DNA of 64,000 nucleotides from Paraburkholderia sp. (GTDB taxonomy: Bacteria; Pseudomonadota; Gammaproteobacteria; Burkholderiales; Burkholderiaceae), in contig SCRN01000043.1 in assembly GCA_004322045.1 (NCBI GenBank), positions 124,001 to 188,000 of the forward strand, given 5' to 3'. Below, one piece after another: positions 42,908 to 52,110 of the stretch; position 1 is the stretch's first letter; each line of letters begins with the position of its first letter. The notes under the pieces are model-generated. The model searched no databases, was not told the origin of the DNA, and was given only the letters and a program-made list of their open reading frames with translations. The position numbers were made by a program, and so were the translations under genes.

Positions 42908-43864
42908 TTACCGAAACATCAGCAGATTCAACAACACGATATTGAGTATCAGAAGAAACACGCCGGTCGGCGCCTGCGCCTTGATGACGGCATTCTTATC
43001 CGGCAATTCCAGCAGCGCCGCGGGCACCATGTTGAAATTTGCCGCCATCGGCGTCATCAGCGTGCCGCAGTACCCGGAGAACATCCCGATCGCCACCATG
43101 ACCGCCGGGTTGCCGTGGAACACGTTGACGAGAATCGGCACGCCGATGCCGCCCGTCATGACCGGAAACGCCGCAAAACCGTTGCCCATCACCATGGTGA
43201 ACAGGGCCATGCCGATGCAGTACATCGCGACGGCGACGAAGCGATAGTCGAGATTGACGTAGGTCGTCGCAATGTGCGCAACGGCCTTACCGACCCCCGC
43301 ATCCGCAAACACGAGGCCCAGCATCCCGAGCATCTGCGGCAACACCGCAGCCCATGAGAGCGCATCGATGAGGCGCCGCGCCTCCTTCGCCGATTGCCCG
43401 ACCGAATCGCGCGTGACGTAGCAGGCCACGGTCAACGCGATCACGCACCCGATACCGAAGCCGACGAGCGTCGCATTCTTCGGATCGATGAGGGGCGTCC
43501 CGCCGAAAACGAGCCGGCCCGCAGCGAGCGTCACGATAACCGTCACCGCCGGAATCGTCAGCGCCGGGACGAACAGCAGGTTGCCGAGCCGTTTGGCGCT
43601 CGCGCGGCGCGTATCCTCGCTCAGCATATTCGGCTTGGCGCCGACTACGCCGCCAAAGCCGGCGATGACCGCCATGGCGATGACGAGCACGCCGACGAGT
43701 TCGGCCGGCAGCTTATCGCCCACGAGAAAAATGAGCGCATAAATGATCCAAAATCCGCCCGCCGCGAAACGGCGCGGATGCGCCTTATCCGTGACGATCA
43801 TCGCGCCGACGACCAACAACAGCGCGCCGATGAGCCAAAACAGATGAGTGAGCAAAAGGGTCAT
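42908..43864 (-). CDS. DUF979 family membrane protein, putative permease subunit
   Basis: A 318-residue inner-membrane protein with about nine helices, of the DUF979 family. Comparative genomics ties the DUF969-DUF979 pair to 5-oxoprolinase genes, suggesting a two-component permease for 5-oxoproline or a related acid. Recognisable segments are LFWLIGALLLVVGAMIV at the N-terminus, MGNGFAAFPVMTGGIGVP, GMFSGYCGTLMTPMAANFN and the C-terminal LLILNIVLLNLLMFR. It overlaps DUF969 by four bases (ATGA). Its 3' end is the right chromosomal flank of the island. Confidence 0.92.
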   Translation of the reverse strand: MTLLLTHLFWLIGALLLVVGAMIVTDKAHPRRFAAGGFWIIYALIFLVGDKLPAELVGVLVIAMAVIAGFGGVVGAKPNMLSEDTRRASAKRLGNLLFVPALTIPAVTVIVTLAAGRLVFGGTPLIDPKNATLVGFGIGCVIALTVACYVTRDSVGQSAKEARRLIDALSWAAVLPQMLGMLGLVFADAGVGKAVAHIATTYVNLDYRFVAVAMYCIGMALFTMVMGNGFAAFPVMTGGIGVPILVNVFHGNPAVMVAIGMFSGYCGTLMTPMAANFNMVPAALLELPDKNAVIKAQAPTGVFLLILNIVLLNLLMFR

Positions 43865-44640
43865 GCTTGTTCTCCCGCGTTCGTCGAAGGACGCGCCGTC
43901 GCGCGCGATAGCAGCGATGAGTCGGCCTCTTCGGCGCGCGAAGCGTCCTGAGCCGCCTGGCTCCCCAGTTCCTTGTCGAGACGACGATCGAGCAAATACA
44001 AGCGCACGCTGTGAATCACGAACGCGCCGAGCGCGGTAGGCATGCCCCAGACGGCCACGTGCATCGGTGCAACGACGATGCCGGACTCCTTCAGGAAGGT
44101 CACCATCAACACGATCGCGCCGAATGCAACGAAGATGTCTTCGCCGAAGAACAGCCCGACGTTGTCGGTGGCCGCAGAAAACGCGCGCAATTTATAGCGG
44201 ACGGCATCGGAAATCTTGCCGTAGCGGGTTTCGGTCGCGCCCTCGGCCATCGGCGCAAGCAGCGGCCGCACCATCTGCGGATGACCGCCGAGGCCGGTAA
44301 GGCCCACCGCCGCGGTCAATTCGCGAACGAGCAGATAGACGATCAGCAGGCGCCCCGCAGTGGCCGCTTTGATGCCCGAAATCCAGATCTGCGCGCGCTC
44401 GCGTAGGCCGTGGCGCTCCAGCAAGCCGATGACGGCTAGCGGCAGCAAGATGATGAGTGGAATATTGCGCGTTTTGAGGAAGCCGGTACCGATGGCGGCC
44501 AGCAGCTTATCGAGCGGGAAGTGCGCGCAAAGCGGCGTGACGATCGCCGCCGCGGCGACGATCAACATCGGATTGAATCGCAGGATGAAGCCGACGATAA
44601 TGACGGCCACACCCAACAACGGCCATAGGTTTGTCTGCAT
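43861..44640 (-). CDS. DUF969 family membrane protein, putative permease subunit
   Basis: A 259-residue inner-membrane protein with about six helices, partner of DUF979. The start at 44640 (MQTNLWPLLGVAVIIVGFIL) has GGAGA nine bases upstream; the longer frame to 44730 begins with polar sequence. Typical segments are KTRNIPLIILLPLAVIGLLE, GLTGLGGHPQMVRPLLAPMA and ATDNVGLFFGEDIFVAFGAI. The last 35 residues are charged and cytoplasmic. It lies downstream of pxpB-pxpC-pxpA on the same strand after a 376-bp gap, so co-regulation with the oxoprolinase is likely, though perhaps from its own promoter. Confidence 0.92.
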   Translation of the reverse strand: MQTNLWPLLGVAVIIVGFILRFNPMLIVAAAAIVTPLCAHFPLDKLLAAIGTGFLKTRNIPLIILLPLAVIGLLERHGLRERAQIWISGIKAATAGRLLIVYLLVRELTAAVGLTGLGGHPQMVRPLLAPMAEGATETRYGKISDAVRYKLRAFSAATDNVGLFFGEDIFVAFGAIVLMVTFLKESGIVVAPMHVAVWGMPTALGAFVIHSVRLYLLDRRLDKELGSQAAQDASRAEEADSSLLSRATARPSTNAGEQA

Positions 44641-45016
44641 AGGTTTGTCTCCAGTCGACCCGAGCCGGCGCTCGGCGTCCCTTGTCCCTTGCCCCACGTT
44701 CGACCAGGCTAGCGCTTGTGACGCTCGCACTCGGTCTTACGCAACGTTGAATACGTCGCTGCGCGCATCGTTCGTTCTGTTTTGCCCAAATGCACACTGC
44801 GACGGATGCCCACGATGCCCTCCTGCGCATCGTTCTTCATGCGGCTCTAACGGCCGCTTGCCCTGCTCAAGAGCGAAGCGCACCCCCTGCCGGGGCACGG
44901 CCCGCTCATCGTTCATCTGCCCGCGATGCGACTCTTTTCTCCCGCGGCATAGACGACGCACCCAAGCACGCTCGGCGACGTGCATCGTCGACGGCTCGCA
45001 CATGCGAGCCCTAACC
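44641..45016 (-). other. 376-bp gap between pxpA and the DUF969 gene, with one hairpin
   Basis: No coding frame is convincing. Just downstream of pxpA lies a perfect 7-bp stem, GGCTCGC at 44993-44999 with GCGAGCC at 45004-45010 and a four-base loop, seven bases after the pxpA stop on the minus strand; it may end or attenuate the pxp transcript. The remainder should hold a promoter or leader for the DUF969-DUF979 pair, but I see no clear -10/-35 set. Confidence 0.4.
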
Positions 45017-45769
45017 TCAATGCGACTGCGCGGAAGCGGCACGCACGGCGATGCCGTTCGTCTCGAGCGTGTCGCGCAATCTCTGCGCGAACGCGAGCGC
45101 GTGCGGTCCATCTCCGTGCAGGCACAACGTGCGCACGTCGAGCGGCACCCAGCCTCCCGTCACCGCGCGCACCCGTTTGTCGCGCACCATCGACAGCACG
45201 TGCTCGAGCATTTCGTCTTCATCGTCGATGAGGGCGCCGGGCTCCGAGCGCGGCACGAGCGAGCCGTCGGCGCGATAACCGCGGTCGGCGAACCCCTCTT
45301 CGATCGCAATGAGTCCCGCCTCGCGCGCCATCGCGATGAAGCGGCTGTTGGCCAGACCGAAGACGGCGACCGACGGATCGAAGTCATGCACGGCCGAAAT
45401 GATCGCTTCGGCAATCGCCGGATCGCGCGCGGCCTGGTTATAGAGCGCGCCATGCGGCTTCAGATGCGCCACCCGTGCGCCTTCGGCTTGCGCGATCGCC
45501 GACAGGGCCCCGAGCTGATAAAGAATGCCGGCGTAGATGTCGTCGGGCGGCAGATGCATTTCCTTGCGCCCAAAATTGGCCGGATCGTGAAAGCTCGGAT
45601 GCGCGCCGATCGCGACGCCGCGCTGCACGGCAAGCCGAACGCTATCGCGCATGGCATTGGCGCCCCCGGCGTGCCAGCCGCAGGCAATGTTCGCCGAGCT
45701 CACGAGACCGAGCAGCGCTTCATCCGCGTCGCCGCCTTCGCCGAGATCGGCATTCAAATCGATTTGCAT
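45017..45769 (-). CDS. pxpA: 5-oxoprolinase subunit A (LamB/YcsF family)
   Basis: A 250-residue subunit of the ATP-dependent 5-oxoprolinase PxpABC, which opens 5-oxoproline (pyroglutamate) to glutamate. Family signatures: [20 protein letters not shown] at the start, [70 protein letters not shown] and [14 protein letters not shown]. The start at 45769 follows GAGGGTG. It lies 20 bases after pxpC, giving the order B-C-A. Confidence 0.96.
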   Translation of the reverse strand: MQIDLNADLGEGGDADEALLGLVSSANIACGWHAGGANAMRDSVRLAVQRGVAIGAHPSFHDPANFGRKEMHLPPDDIYAGILYQLGALSAIAQAEGARVAHLKPHGALYNQAARDPAIAEAIISAVHDFDPSVAVFGLANSRFIAMAREAGLIAIEEGFADRGYRADGSLVPRSEPGALIDDEDEMLEHVLSMVRDKRVRAVTGGWVPLDVRTLCLHGDGPHALAFAQRLRDTLETNGIAVRAASAQSH

Positions 45770-45789
45770 GACACCCTCATCCAAAACCA

Positions 45790-46848
45790 TCAAGCGGCGT
45801 GCGCGCGCCCGGCCTGGCGCTGCATCCGCTCTTCATGCATGGCGATCGCGGCATCGATCTGCCGCAAATACGCCTGTTGCTCGGCGAGCGCGTAGCGCGC
45901 TTCTTCGCGCGTCGAGCGCACGAAGCGCACAGCCCCGCCTAGCCGCACCTGCGCGAGCTTCCACAGATCGGCGGCGATGACGACACCGATGCGCGGGTAG
46001 CCGCCCGTCGTTTGCGCATCGCTCATGAGTACGATCGGCTGGCCGTTGCTCGGGACCTGAATCGTGCCGGGCAGCACCGCGTGCGAGAGCATGTCGCCGC
46101 TGTGCGCGCCGGTTAGCGGGCTGCCGGCCAGGCGATATCCCATGCGATTGCTTTGCGGGGTAACGCACCATTCGTCCGACCAGAACGCCGTGCGCGCCGC
46201 TTCGTCGAAAGCATCGTATTCGGGGCCGCGCAGCACCCGGATCACCGCTGCGCGCTCTGCGCCAGCGACGTGCTTGCCGCGCCGTACCGGCTCGTGCGCC
46301 ACTTCGGCGAAGCGGCACCATTGCGGCGCCTTGACGCCGAATGCGGGCGCATCGACCGCCGACACGCGGCGCGGCCCCGCCGCAGGCACGCCGAGCGCAA
46401 GCCTGTCGCCGTCGCGCAGCTTGCGTCCGCCCAGCCCGCCGAAGCGCGCGGCAAGATCGGTGCTGCGCGAGCCGAGCACCGGCAGCACGTCGATGCCGCC
46501 GCGGATGCACAGGTAGCCGCGCATGCCGCGCGTCGGGCCGTGCAACACCAACTCTTGCCCTGCGCGCACCGGCAAGCTCCACCATGTATAGACGGGCACG
46601 CCGTCCAGGGTGGCGGCGAACTGCGCACCCGTGATGGCGATGCGGGTGGCCCGTGTGAAGCGAAACGCGGCGGGGCCGACGGTAATTTCGATCGCGGCGG
46701 CCTGCGGCGCATTGGCGACGAGGCGGTTACCCACTTCGAGCGCGAGCACATCGAGCACGCCGGCTTGGGCGACCCCGAGATGCCGCAAGCCCGCGCGGCC
46801 CAAATCCTGCACCGACGATAGCACGCCGGCGCGCAGCACCTCGATCAT
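45790..46848 (-). CDS. pxpC: 5-oxoprolinase subunit C (biotin-dependent carboxyltransferase-like)
   Basis: A 352-residue AHS2-domain protein. With PxpB (AHS1) it phosphorylates or activates 5-oxoproline. Signatures: [20 protein letters not shown] at the start, [32 protein letters not shown], and near the end [13 protein letters not shown] and [20 protein letters not shown]. It overlaps pxpB by four bases (ATGA), so it is translationally coupled. The last 40 residues form a charged helical tail. Confidence 0.95.
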   Translation of the reverse strand: MIEVLRAGVLSSVQDLGRAGLRHLGVAQAGVLDVLALEVGNRLVANAPQAAAIEITVGPAAFRFTRATRIAITGAQFAATLDGVPVYTWWSLPVRAGQELVLHGPTRGMRGYLCIRGGIDVLPVLGSRSTDLAARFGGLGGRKLRDGDRLALGVPAAGPRRVSAVDAPAFGVKAPQWCRFAEVAHEPVRRGKHVAGAERAAVIRVLRGPEYDAFDEAARTAFWSDEWCVTPQSNRMGYRLAGSPLTGAHSGDMLSHAVLPGTIQVPSNGQPIVLMSDAQTTGGYPRIGVVIAADLWKLAQVRLGGAVRFVRSTREEARYALAEQQAYLRQIDAAIAMHEERMQRQAGRAHAA

Positions 46849-47498
46849 GGGGCGAACTCCACGACGGAAAAACGCACCCGATCGCCGCTTTGCAGCAGGG
46901 TGGGCGGATTGCGCGCGGGATCGAACAGGGTCGACGCCGTGCGCCCGATCAACTGCCAGCCGCCCGGCGACGCGGCCGGATAAACGCCGGTTTGCGCGCC
47001 GCCGATGCCGACCGAGCCGGCCGGCACTTCGAGCCGCGGCACCGCGCGGCGCGGCGTATGCAGCGAGGGGGCGAGCCCGCCCAGATAGGCGAAGCCCGGC
47101 TGAAAGCCGATGAAGAACACGATGTATTCCGCGCTCGAATGGCGCCTGATGACTTCCTCGGCGCTGAGCCCCGCGTGCTGCGCCACTTCCTGCAGATCGG
47201 GACCGTCGTCGCCGCCGTAGCGAACGGGGATCTCGATCTCGCGGGCCGCAGCTTTCACGGCCACGGTGTGGTTCCACGCGTGCCCTAGTTGCCGCGCGAG
47301 CGCTTCCATATCGGCGCGAAGCGGATCGAAGACGATCGTCAGATTGTTCATGCCCGGCACCGCTTCGACCACGTGCGCCCATTCGCGCGCCGCCTGCGCG
47401 AGCGCCCAGATGCGCTCCTGACATGCGAGCGTAGCCGGTGGCGGCGCCTCGCAGACGAGCGCGCTATCGCCGAACGGATAGATACGTGGTTCTGTCAT
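46845..47498 (-). CDS. pxpB: 5-oxoprolinase subunit B (AHS1/KipI family)
   Basis: A 217-residue AHS1-domain protein, first gene of the pxpB-pxpC-pxpA set. Diagnostic segments are RIYPFGDSALVCEA, VPGMNNLTIVFDPLRADMEA, IPVRYGGDDGPDLQEVAQHA, VFFIGFQPGFAYLGGL and VGIGGAQTGVYPAASPGGWQ. Homologues in Bacillus (KipI) were first known as kinase inhibitors, but with pxpA and pxpC adjacent the oxoprolinase role is secure. The start at 47498 (MTEPRIYPFG) is preferred over 47525. A MarR-type regulator is divergent 155 bases away. Confidence 0.95.
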   Translation of the reverse strand: MTEPRIYPFGDSALVCEAPPPATLACQERIWALAQAAREWAHVVEAVPGMNNLTIVFDPLRADMEALARQLGHAWNHTVAVKAAAREIEIPVRYGGDDGPDLQEVAQHAGLSAEEVIRRHSSAEYIVFFIGFQPGFAYLGGLAPSLHTPRRAVPRLEVPAGSVGIGGAQTGVYPAASPGGWQLIGRTASTLFDPARNPPTLLQSGDRVRFSVVEFAP

Positions 47499-47653
47499 CT
47501 GAGCGCCTTCGCCGGTCGCATGCATGCATTGTATGGGACGGCATTATCGATAAATTATCGACATTTTACCAATAAGCGTTTTCGCTAATGCTGAGCGGTT
47601 AGCGGGCGGCGTACACTTCGCCCACTCCTTCTCATCCTCGGCAGCAGCCCGCT

Positions 47654-48166
47654 ATGTCGCGTCACCCGACCAAGATCGTGTCTTCGGAACATCTCGTCTC
47701 CGAGGCGAGTGTCGAACTGTCCGAGTTCGAATACGGGCTCATCATGGCGAGCAACGCGTTCAACCGCTGGATGGTGCGATGCATGTCGGCAGCGGGCGCC
47801 AAGGACATGACCGCTATCGAAGTCTCGCTGCTGCATCACGTAAGCCATCGCGAACGCAAGAAGAAGCTTGCCGATATCTGCTTCGTGCTCAACATCGAAG
47901 ACACGCATGTCGCGACTTACGCGCTAAAGAAGCTCGTGAGTAGAGGGTATGTAAAAAGCGAAAAGACCGGCAAGGAAGTATTCTTCTCCGCGACCGCGGC
48001 GGGGCGCGAGCTTTGCGGCAAGTACCGGGAAGTGAGAGAAAGCTGTCTGATTGCGGCGCTCAAGGAAAGCGGGCTCGCGAACGAGCAGATCGGCGAGGCC
48101 GCACAACTCATGCGCAATGCATCGGGCCTGTACGACACGGCGGCGCGCGCCGCCGCTTCGCTTTAA
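47654..48166 (+). CDS. MarR-like winged helix regulator, probable regulator of pxpBCA
   Basis: A 170-residue DNA-binding protein. A helical N-terminus (ELSEFEYGLIMASNAFNRWM) leads into a winged helix at about residues 52-115: LLHHVSHRERKKKLADICFV, then DTHVATYALKKLVSRGYV as recognition helix and KTGKEVFFSATAAGRELC as wing. It is divergent from pxpB, which suggests it controls the oxoprolinase operon and itself; effector unknown. The ATG at 47654 has a weak ribosome-binding site, but no better start is seen. Confidence 0.85.
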   Translation: MSRHPTKIVSSEHLVSEASVELSEFEYGLIMASNAFNRWMVRCMSAAGAKDMTAIEVSLLHHVSHRERKKKLADICFVLNIEDTHVATYALKKLVSRGYVKSEKTGKEVFFSATAAGRELCGKYREVRESCLIAALKESGLANEQIGEAAQLMRNASGLYDTAARAAASL

Positions 48167-48225
48167 GCGTCAGCGCTCTGAGCGCCGGGCCCGACACCCT
48201 GGCGGCCCCCCGCCAACACCGACGC

Positions 48226-48834
48226 CTAAGATCGTTCGACGGTGTGTGCGCTCGCGAACAGCCCGGCGTCCGTGACGACGGCATCGAGCGCAATGTCGTG
48301 CGGCTCGCGCGGCAGCGCGGTGCGGCATGCCTCGTAAGCGATGCCGAGCGTGACCGGTTTGGCGATATCGGACCAGGCGGCGAGCGTGCGGTCGTAATAG
48401 CCGCCGCCGTAACCGAGCCGATAGCCGTCTTCGTCGAATCCCACGCAGGGCACGAGCAGCAGGTCGGGCAGGATGGATTGCGCCTGCTCCGGCTCGGGGA
48501 TCCGATGGTGGCCGAAGCGCATCGGCGCATCGGGCGTCCACGCGTGAAATTCCAACGCGTGGCCTTTCATGGCGACGACCGGTAGTGCGGCTTGCCGACG
48601 CACGTCCTGCGCCAGCCATTCGGCGACGATCGTGCGCGCGTCGAACTCGCCGTCCAGCGGCCAGTAAAAGCCCACAGTGTGGGGCGCGTAGCGCGCCAGC
48701 GCAGCACGCAAATGGGCCGCGAGCAAAGGGTCGGCACGGCCTGCCGCTGCCGCCTCGTTGCGCGCCTGCAGCAAGCGTTTTCGCAGCTCGGCTTTCGAAT
48801 TTGTCGAAGGGTTGCGTGCTATGCTTTCGCTCAA
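48226..48834 (-). CDS. ygfA: 5-formyltetrahydrofolate cyclo-ligase
   Basis: Converts 5-formyl-THF and ATP to 5,10-methenyl-THF, returning a stored folate to the one-carbon pool. About 202 residues: SKAELRKRLLQARNEAAAAG at the N-terminus, FYWPLDGEFDARTIVAEWLA, LLVPCVGFDEDGYRLGYGGG with the following YYDRTL as the nucleotide-binding signature, and EPHDIALDAVVTD. No ATG fits; the start is taken as TTG at 48834, which has GGAGCG seven bases upstream and gives the family length. The slt start codon is only 22 bases away on the other strand, so the two share a very compact divergent promoter. Confidence 0.92.
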   Translation of the reverse strand: MSESIARNPSTNSKAELRKRLLQARNEAAAAGRADPLLAAHLRAALARYAPHTVGFYWPLDGEFDARTIVAEWLAQDVRRQAALPVVAMKGHALEFHAWTPDAPMRFGHHRIPEPEQAQSILPDLLLVPCVGFDEDGYRLGYGGGYYDRTLAAWSDIAKPVTLGIAYEACRTALPREPHDIALDAVVTDAGLFASAHTVERS

Positions 48835-48855
48835 TTTTTCGCTCCACGAACCACG

Positions 48856-50841
48856 ATGTCGAAACGCTTCGCTCGAGTATATCGCGCGGCCGCTCTGGCG
48901 CTGGCCGCCGTTGCGCTCGTCGCCTGCGGCACGGCCAGCGCCGGCCGTCATGCCCGCCCCACTGCGGCGCCCACCGACGATCAGATATTCGTGCGCTTGC
49001 GCGAAGCCGCCCGCAACAATGACGCGGCGCGCGCGGCGCAACTCGCGGCGATGATTCCGAATTACCCTGCGCCGTCGTACCTCGAGTATTTCCAACTCAA
49101 ACCGCAATTATTCGACGGGAGCGGCCACGCTCGCATCGACGCGCCGGACGCGCCCGTGCTCTCGTTTTTGCAGCGCCACGATGGCGAAGCGATCGCCGAT
49201 CGGCTGCGCAACGATTATCTCGTCGTGCTGGGCGCACGGCACGACTGGCGCAATTTCGATGCGCAGTACGCGCGCTTCGTGCTGGACGACGATACCCAGG
49301 TGAAATGCTACGCGCTCGAATCGCGTGCCGCGCGCGGCGAGAACGTCGCCGAGGCGGCGCGCGCGCTGCTCGTCGAGCCGAAATACTACGGCGACGGCTG
49401 CGTCGATCTGATCGTCGCGCTCGCGGCGAATCATCAGTTCAGCGACGACGACGTCTGGCAGCAAATCCGCCTCGCCTACGAGCAAAACAGCACCAATGCC
49501 GGTAGCCGGCTGTTCGATGCGCTCGGTGCGACACGTCCGGATCCGAAGCTCGTCGATCAAGCGACGAGCGCACCGCCGCTGCTGCTCGCGCGCGGCGTGG
49601 GGCACGATTCCGCATCGCACGCACTGGCGTTGCTCGCCATCACGACCATGGCACGCAACGACGTCGTGTCGGCGGCAGCCACCTTCGCGACGATCGCGCC
49701 GTCGCTGACGTTGGCCGAGCGCGCGATCGGCTGGGGCACGATCGGTTATCAGGGCGCGGCGCGCCAAGTCCCGGGAGCCGTCGATTGGTTCCGGCTGTCG
49801 GCGAACGCACCGCTCTCCTATCCGGCCTATATGTGGCGCACGCGCAGTGCGTTGCTTGCCGGCGATTGGACGATGGTGCGCTGGTCGATCGAGCAGATGC
49901 CAAGCCCGCTGCGCAGCCAGCCGGCTTGGGTGTACTGGCACGCGCGTGCGCTCAAGCAGATCGGCGATGCCGACGACAAGGCGCTCGCGAACCAGGAATT
50001 CTCGCGCATCGCCGCGGGCTTCAATTTCTACGGTCAGCTCGCCAGCGAGGAACTGGGTCGCAAGATCACCGTGCCGCCGAAAACGAGCGTGACCGATGCC
50101 GAAGTAGACGCCGCGAGCCACACGCCGGGCTTCGATCTTGCGCGGCGCTTTTACGCGCTGAACCTGCGGCTCGAGGGCAATCGCGAGTGGAACTGGCCGT
50201 TGCGGGGCATGAGCGATCGGCAATTGCTGGCCGTGGCCGAATACGCGCGCCGCATCGAACTGTACGATCGCACCGTGAACACGGCCGACCGGACGCAAGC
50301 CGACCACGACTTTTCTTTGCGTTATCTTTCGCCGTTCCGCAACATCGTGGAGCGCGACGCGAAATCGACCGGGCTGGACGTCGAGTGGGCCTACGGGTTG
50401 ATCCGGCAGGAATCGCGCTTCATCATCAATGCGCGTTCCGACGTGGGCGCAGGCGGCCTCATGCAGTTGATGCCGGGCACGGCGCAGATGGTGGCCCGTA
50501 AAATCGGCCTCGGGCCGCTCTCGCGCGAGCAGATGAACGACATCGACACGAACATTTTGCTCGGTACCAGCTACTTATCGATGATCTACAATCAGTTCGA
50601 CGGTTCCGCCGTGCTCGCCACGGCTGGCTACAACGCCGGGCCCGGCCGTCCGCGCCAATGGCAAGCGGCGCTGCAGCGTCCCGTCGAAGGCGCGATCTTC
50701 GCCGAGACGATTCCGTTCAACGAAACGCGCGACTACGTCAAGAACGTGCTGTCGAACACGGTCTACTATGCGGCGCTGTTCGAAGGCCGCCCGCAATCGC
50801 TGAAGGAGCGCCTCGGCGTCATCCTGCCGCAAACGCCCTGA
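48856..50841 (+). CDS. slt: Soluble lytic murein transglycosylase-type lipoprotein
   Basis: A 661-residue periplasmic enzyme cleaving peptidoglycan to 1,6-anhydro-muropeptides. The signal peptide ends in a lipobox (ALVAC, Cys about residue 24), so it is probably anchored in the outer membrane, unlike soluble E. coli Slt70. Residues 40-480 form the alpha-helical U/L domains; the catalytic lysozyme-like domain begins about 505 with GLIRQESRFIINARSDVGA (Glu519), then GGLMQLMPGTAQ and ATAGYNAGPGRPRQW. Start at 48856 is an ATG directly after the divergent ygfA promoter region. All catalytic motifs are intact. Confidence 0.94.
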   Translation: MSKRFARVYRAAALALAAVALVACGTASAGRHARPTAAPTDDQIFVRLREAARNNDAARAAQLAAMIPNYPAPSYLEYFQLKPQLFDGSGHARIDAPDAPVLSFLQRHDGEAIADRLRNDYLVVLGARHDWRNFDAQYARFVLDDDTQVKCYALESRAARGENVAEAARALLVEPKYYGDGCVDLIVALAANHQFSDDDVWQQIRLAYEQNSTNAGSRLFDALGATRPDPKLVDQATSAPPLLLARGVGHDSASHALALLAITTMARNDVVSAAATFATIAPSLTLAERAIGWGTIGYQGAARQVPGAVDWFRLSANAPLSYPAYMWRTRSALLAGDWTMVRWSIEQMPSPLRSQPAWVYWHARALKQIGDADDKALANQEFSRIAAGFNFYGQLASEELGRKITVPPKTSVTDAEVDAASHTPGFDLARRFYALNLRLEGNREWNWPLRGMSDRQLLAVAEYARRIELYDRTVNTADRTQADHDFSLRYLSPFRNIVERDAKSTGLDVEWAYGLIRQESRFIINARSDVGAGGLMQLMPGTAQMVARKIGLGPLSREQMNDIDTNILLGTSYLSMIYNQFDGSAVLATAGYNAGPGRPRQWQAALQRPVEGAIFAETIPFNETRDYVKNVLSNTVYYAALFEGRPQSLKERLGVILPQTP

Positions 50842-50905
50842 CGGGGCTGCGCGGTCAGCGAGGGTCGGCAACGCGGTAGCGGTAGTCGCTCGCAGGGAGG
50901 CGAAC

Positions 50906-51862
50906 ATGCGGCATCAATCGATTGCATTGATAGGCGGTTCGGGGTTCATCGGCAGGCATCTGGCCAACGCGCTCGTCGCCGAGGGTAAAAACGTGCGGGT
51001 GGCGACGCGGCGGCGCAGCCATGCGAGCCACCTCACGATGTTGCCGCTCGACGTGATCGAGCTCGATGTGTTCGATCACGTCGAATTGGCCCGCTTCGTC
51101 GAGGGCGCCGATGCCGTCATCAACCTCGTCGGCACGTTGCACGGCCGGCGCGGCACGCCGTATGGGCCGGAATTCGCCAAGCTGCATGTGGAACTGCCGT
51201 CGACGATCGCGGCCGCTTGCGAAGGCAAGGGCGTGCATCGACTGATCCATCTGAGCGCGATCAACGCCGATCCGAATGGGCCAAGCATGTATCTGCGCTC
51301 CAAAGGCGATGGCGAAAAAGCCGTGCGCGCGGCTGCACAACTCGCGACGACTATTTTTCGGCCGTCGGTGGTGTTTGGTCCCGAAGATCATTTCCTCAAT
51401 ACGTTCGCCGTGCTCGAGCGTTTATTCCCCGTATTGCCGCTCGCCAAGCCCGATGCGAAGTTCCAGCCGGTGTATGTGGGCGATGTGGTCAAGGCGATCG
51501 TCGGCACGCTCGATCTCGATGCGGCACATGGCAAGACTTACGAATTGGGCGGTCCCACCGTCTATACGCTCGAAGCGCTCGTGCGCTACTGCGGCGAGGT
51601 CATCGGCCGTCACGCTCGGATCGTGCGGCTACCCGATCCGCTCGCGTATATGCAGGCGCTGACATTCGAATCGCTGCCGGGCGAGCCGCTCATCACGCGC
51701 GACAACCTCGATTCGATGTCGCGCGATGCGGTGCTGAGCGGGCCGCTCGCGCCCGAGTTGAACTTGGCGCCCGTCGCCATCGAGGCGATTGCGCCAACGT
51801 ATCTGAACGACGCGTCGCTGCGCTCGCGCTTCAACGTATTTCGGACCACGGCGGGGCGTTGA
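50906..51862 (+). CDS. Complex I NDUFA9-subunit-like NAD(P)-binding protein
   Basis: A 318-residue atypical extended SDR. The Rossmann motif IALIGGSGFIGRHLANALVA is followed by VRVATRRRSH and INLVGTLHGRRG; the active-site Tyr/Lys pair is replaced in context SMYLRSKGDGEKAVR, and FRPSVVFGPEDHFLNTFA is diagnostic of the NDUFA9/YlbE-type group. In mitochondria the homologue is an accessory NADPH-binding subunit of complex I. In bacteria the role is unclear, perhaps quinone or lipid related. Start at 50906 follows CAGGGAGG. No respiratory genes adjoin it here. Confidence 0.85.
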   Translation: MRHQSIALIGGSGFIGRHLANALVAEGKNVRVATRRRSHASHLTMLPLDVIELDVFDHVELARFVEGADAVINLVGTLHGRRGTPYGPEFAKLHVELPSTIAAACEGKGVHRLIHLSAINADPNGPSMYLRSKGDGEKAVRAAAQLATTIFRPSVVFGPEDHFLNTFAVLERLFPVLPLAKPDAKFQPVYVGDVVKAIVGTLDLDAAHGKTYELGGPTVYTLEALVRYCGEVIGRHARIVRLPDPLAYMQALTFESLPGEPLITRDNLDSMSRDAVLSGPLAPELNLAPVAIEAIAPTYLNDASLRSRFNVFRTTAGR

Positions 51863-52110
51863 TTGCGTCCGTCGAGCGCTGATCGCCGGGCGGCGAGGGC
51901 GGCGCTATCGGCGTAGCCGCTGCACGCTTCGAGAGCACGCTCGGGGCGCCTTGCCGGTGCTTTGAAAACCGGCTCGTTGCTCTCGGTGCAAGTCCCGTAC
52001 GGCGCGTCCCTCGCTGCGCGGATTGCGCCATCGTGGCACCATGGCGGTTCTTGCTTTCTCCCATTCGGTCGACCGATCAATCAACCAACCAACGTTCGTG
52101 GCGGTGACGC

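Noticed and set aside
48167-48225. Possible 6S RNA next to ygfA, as in many proteobacteria
   Set aside because: The 59-bp downstream gap and the 21-bp upstream gap are too short for a 6S RNA.
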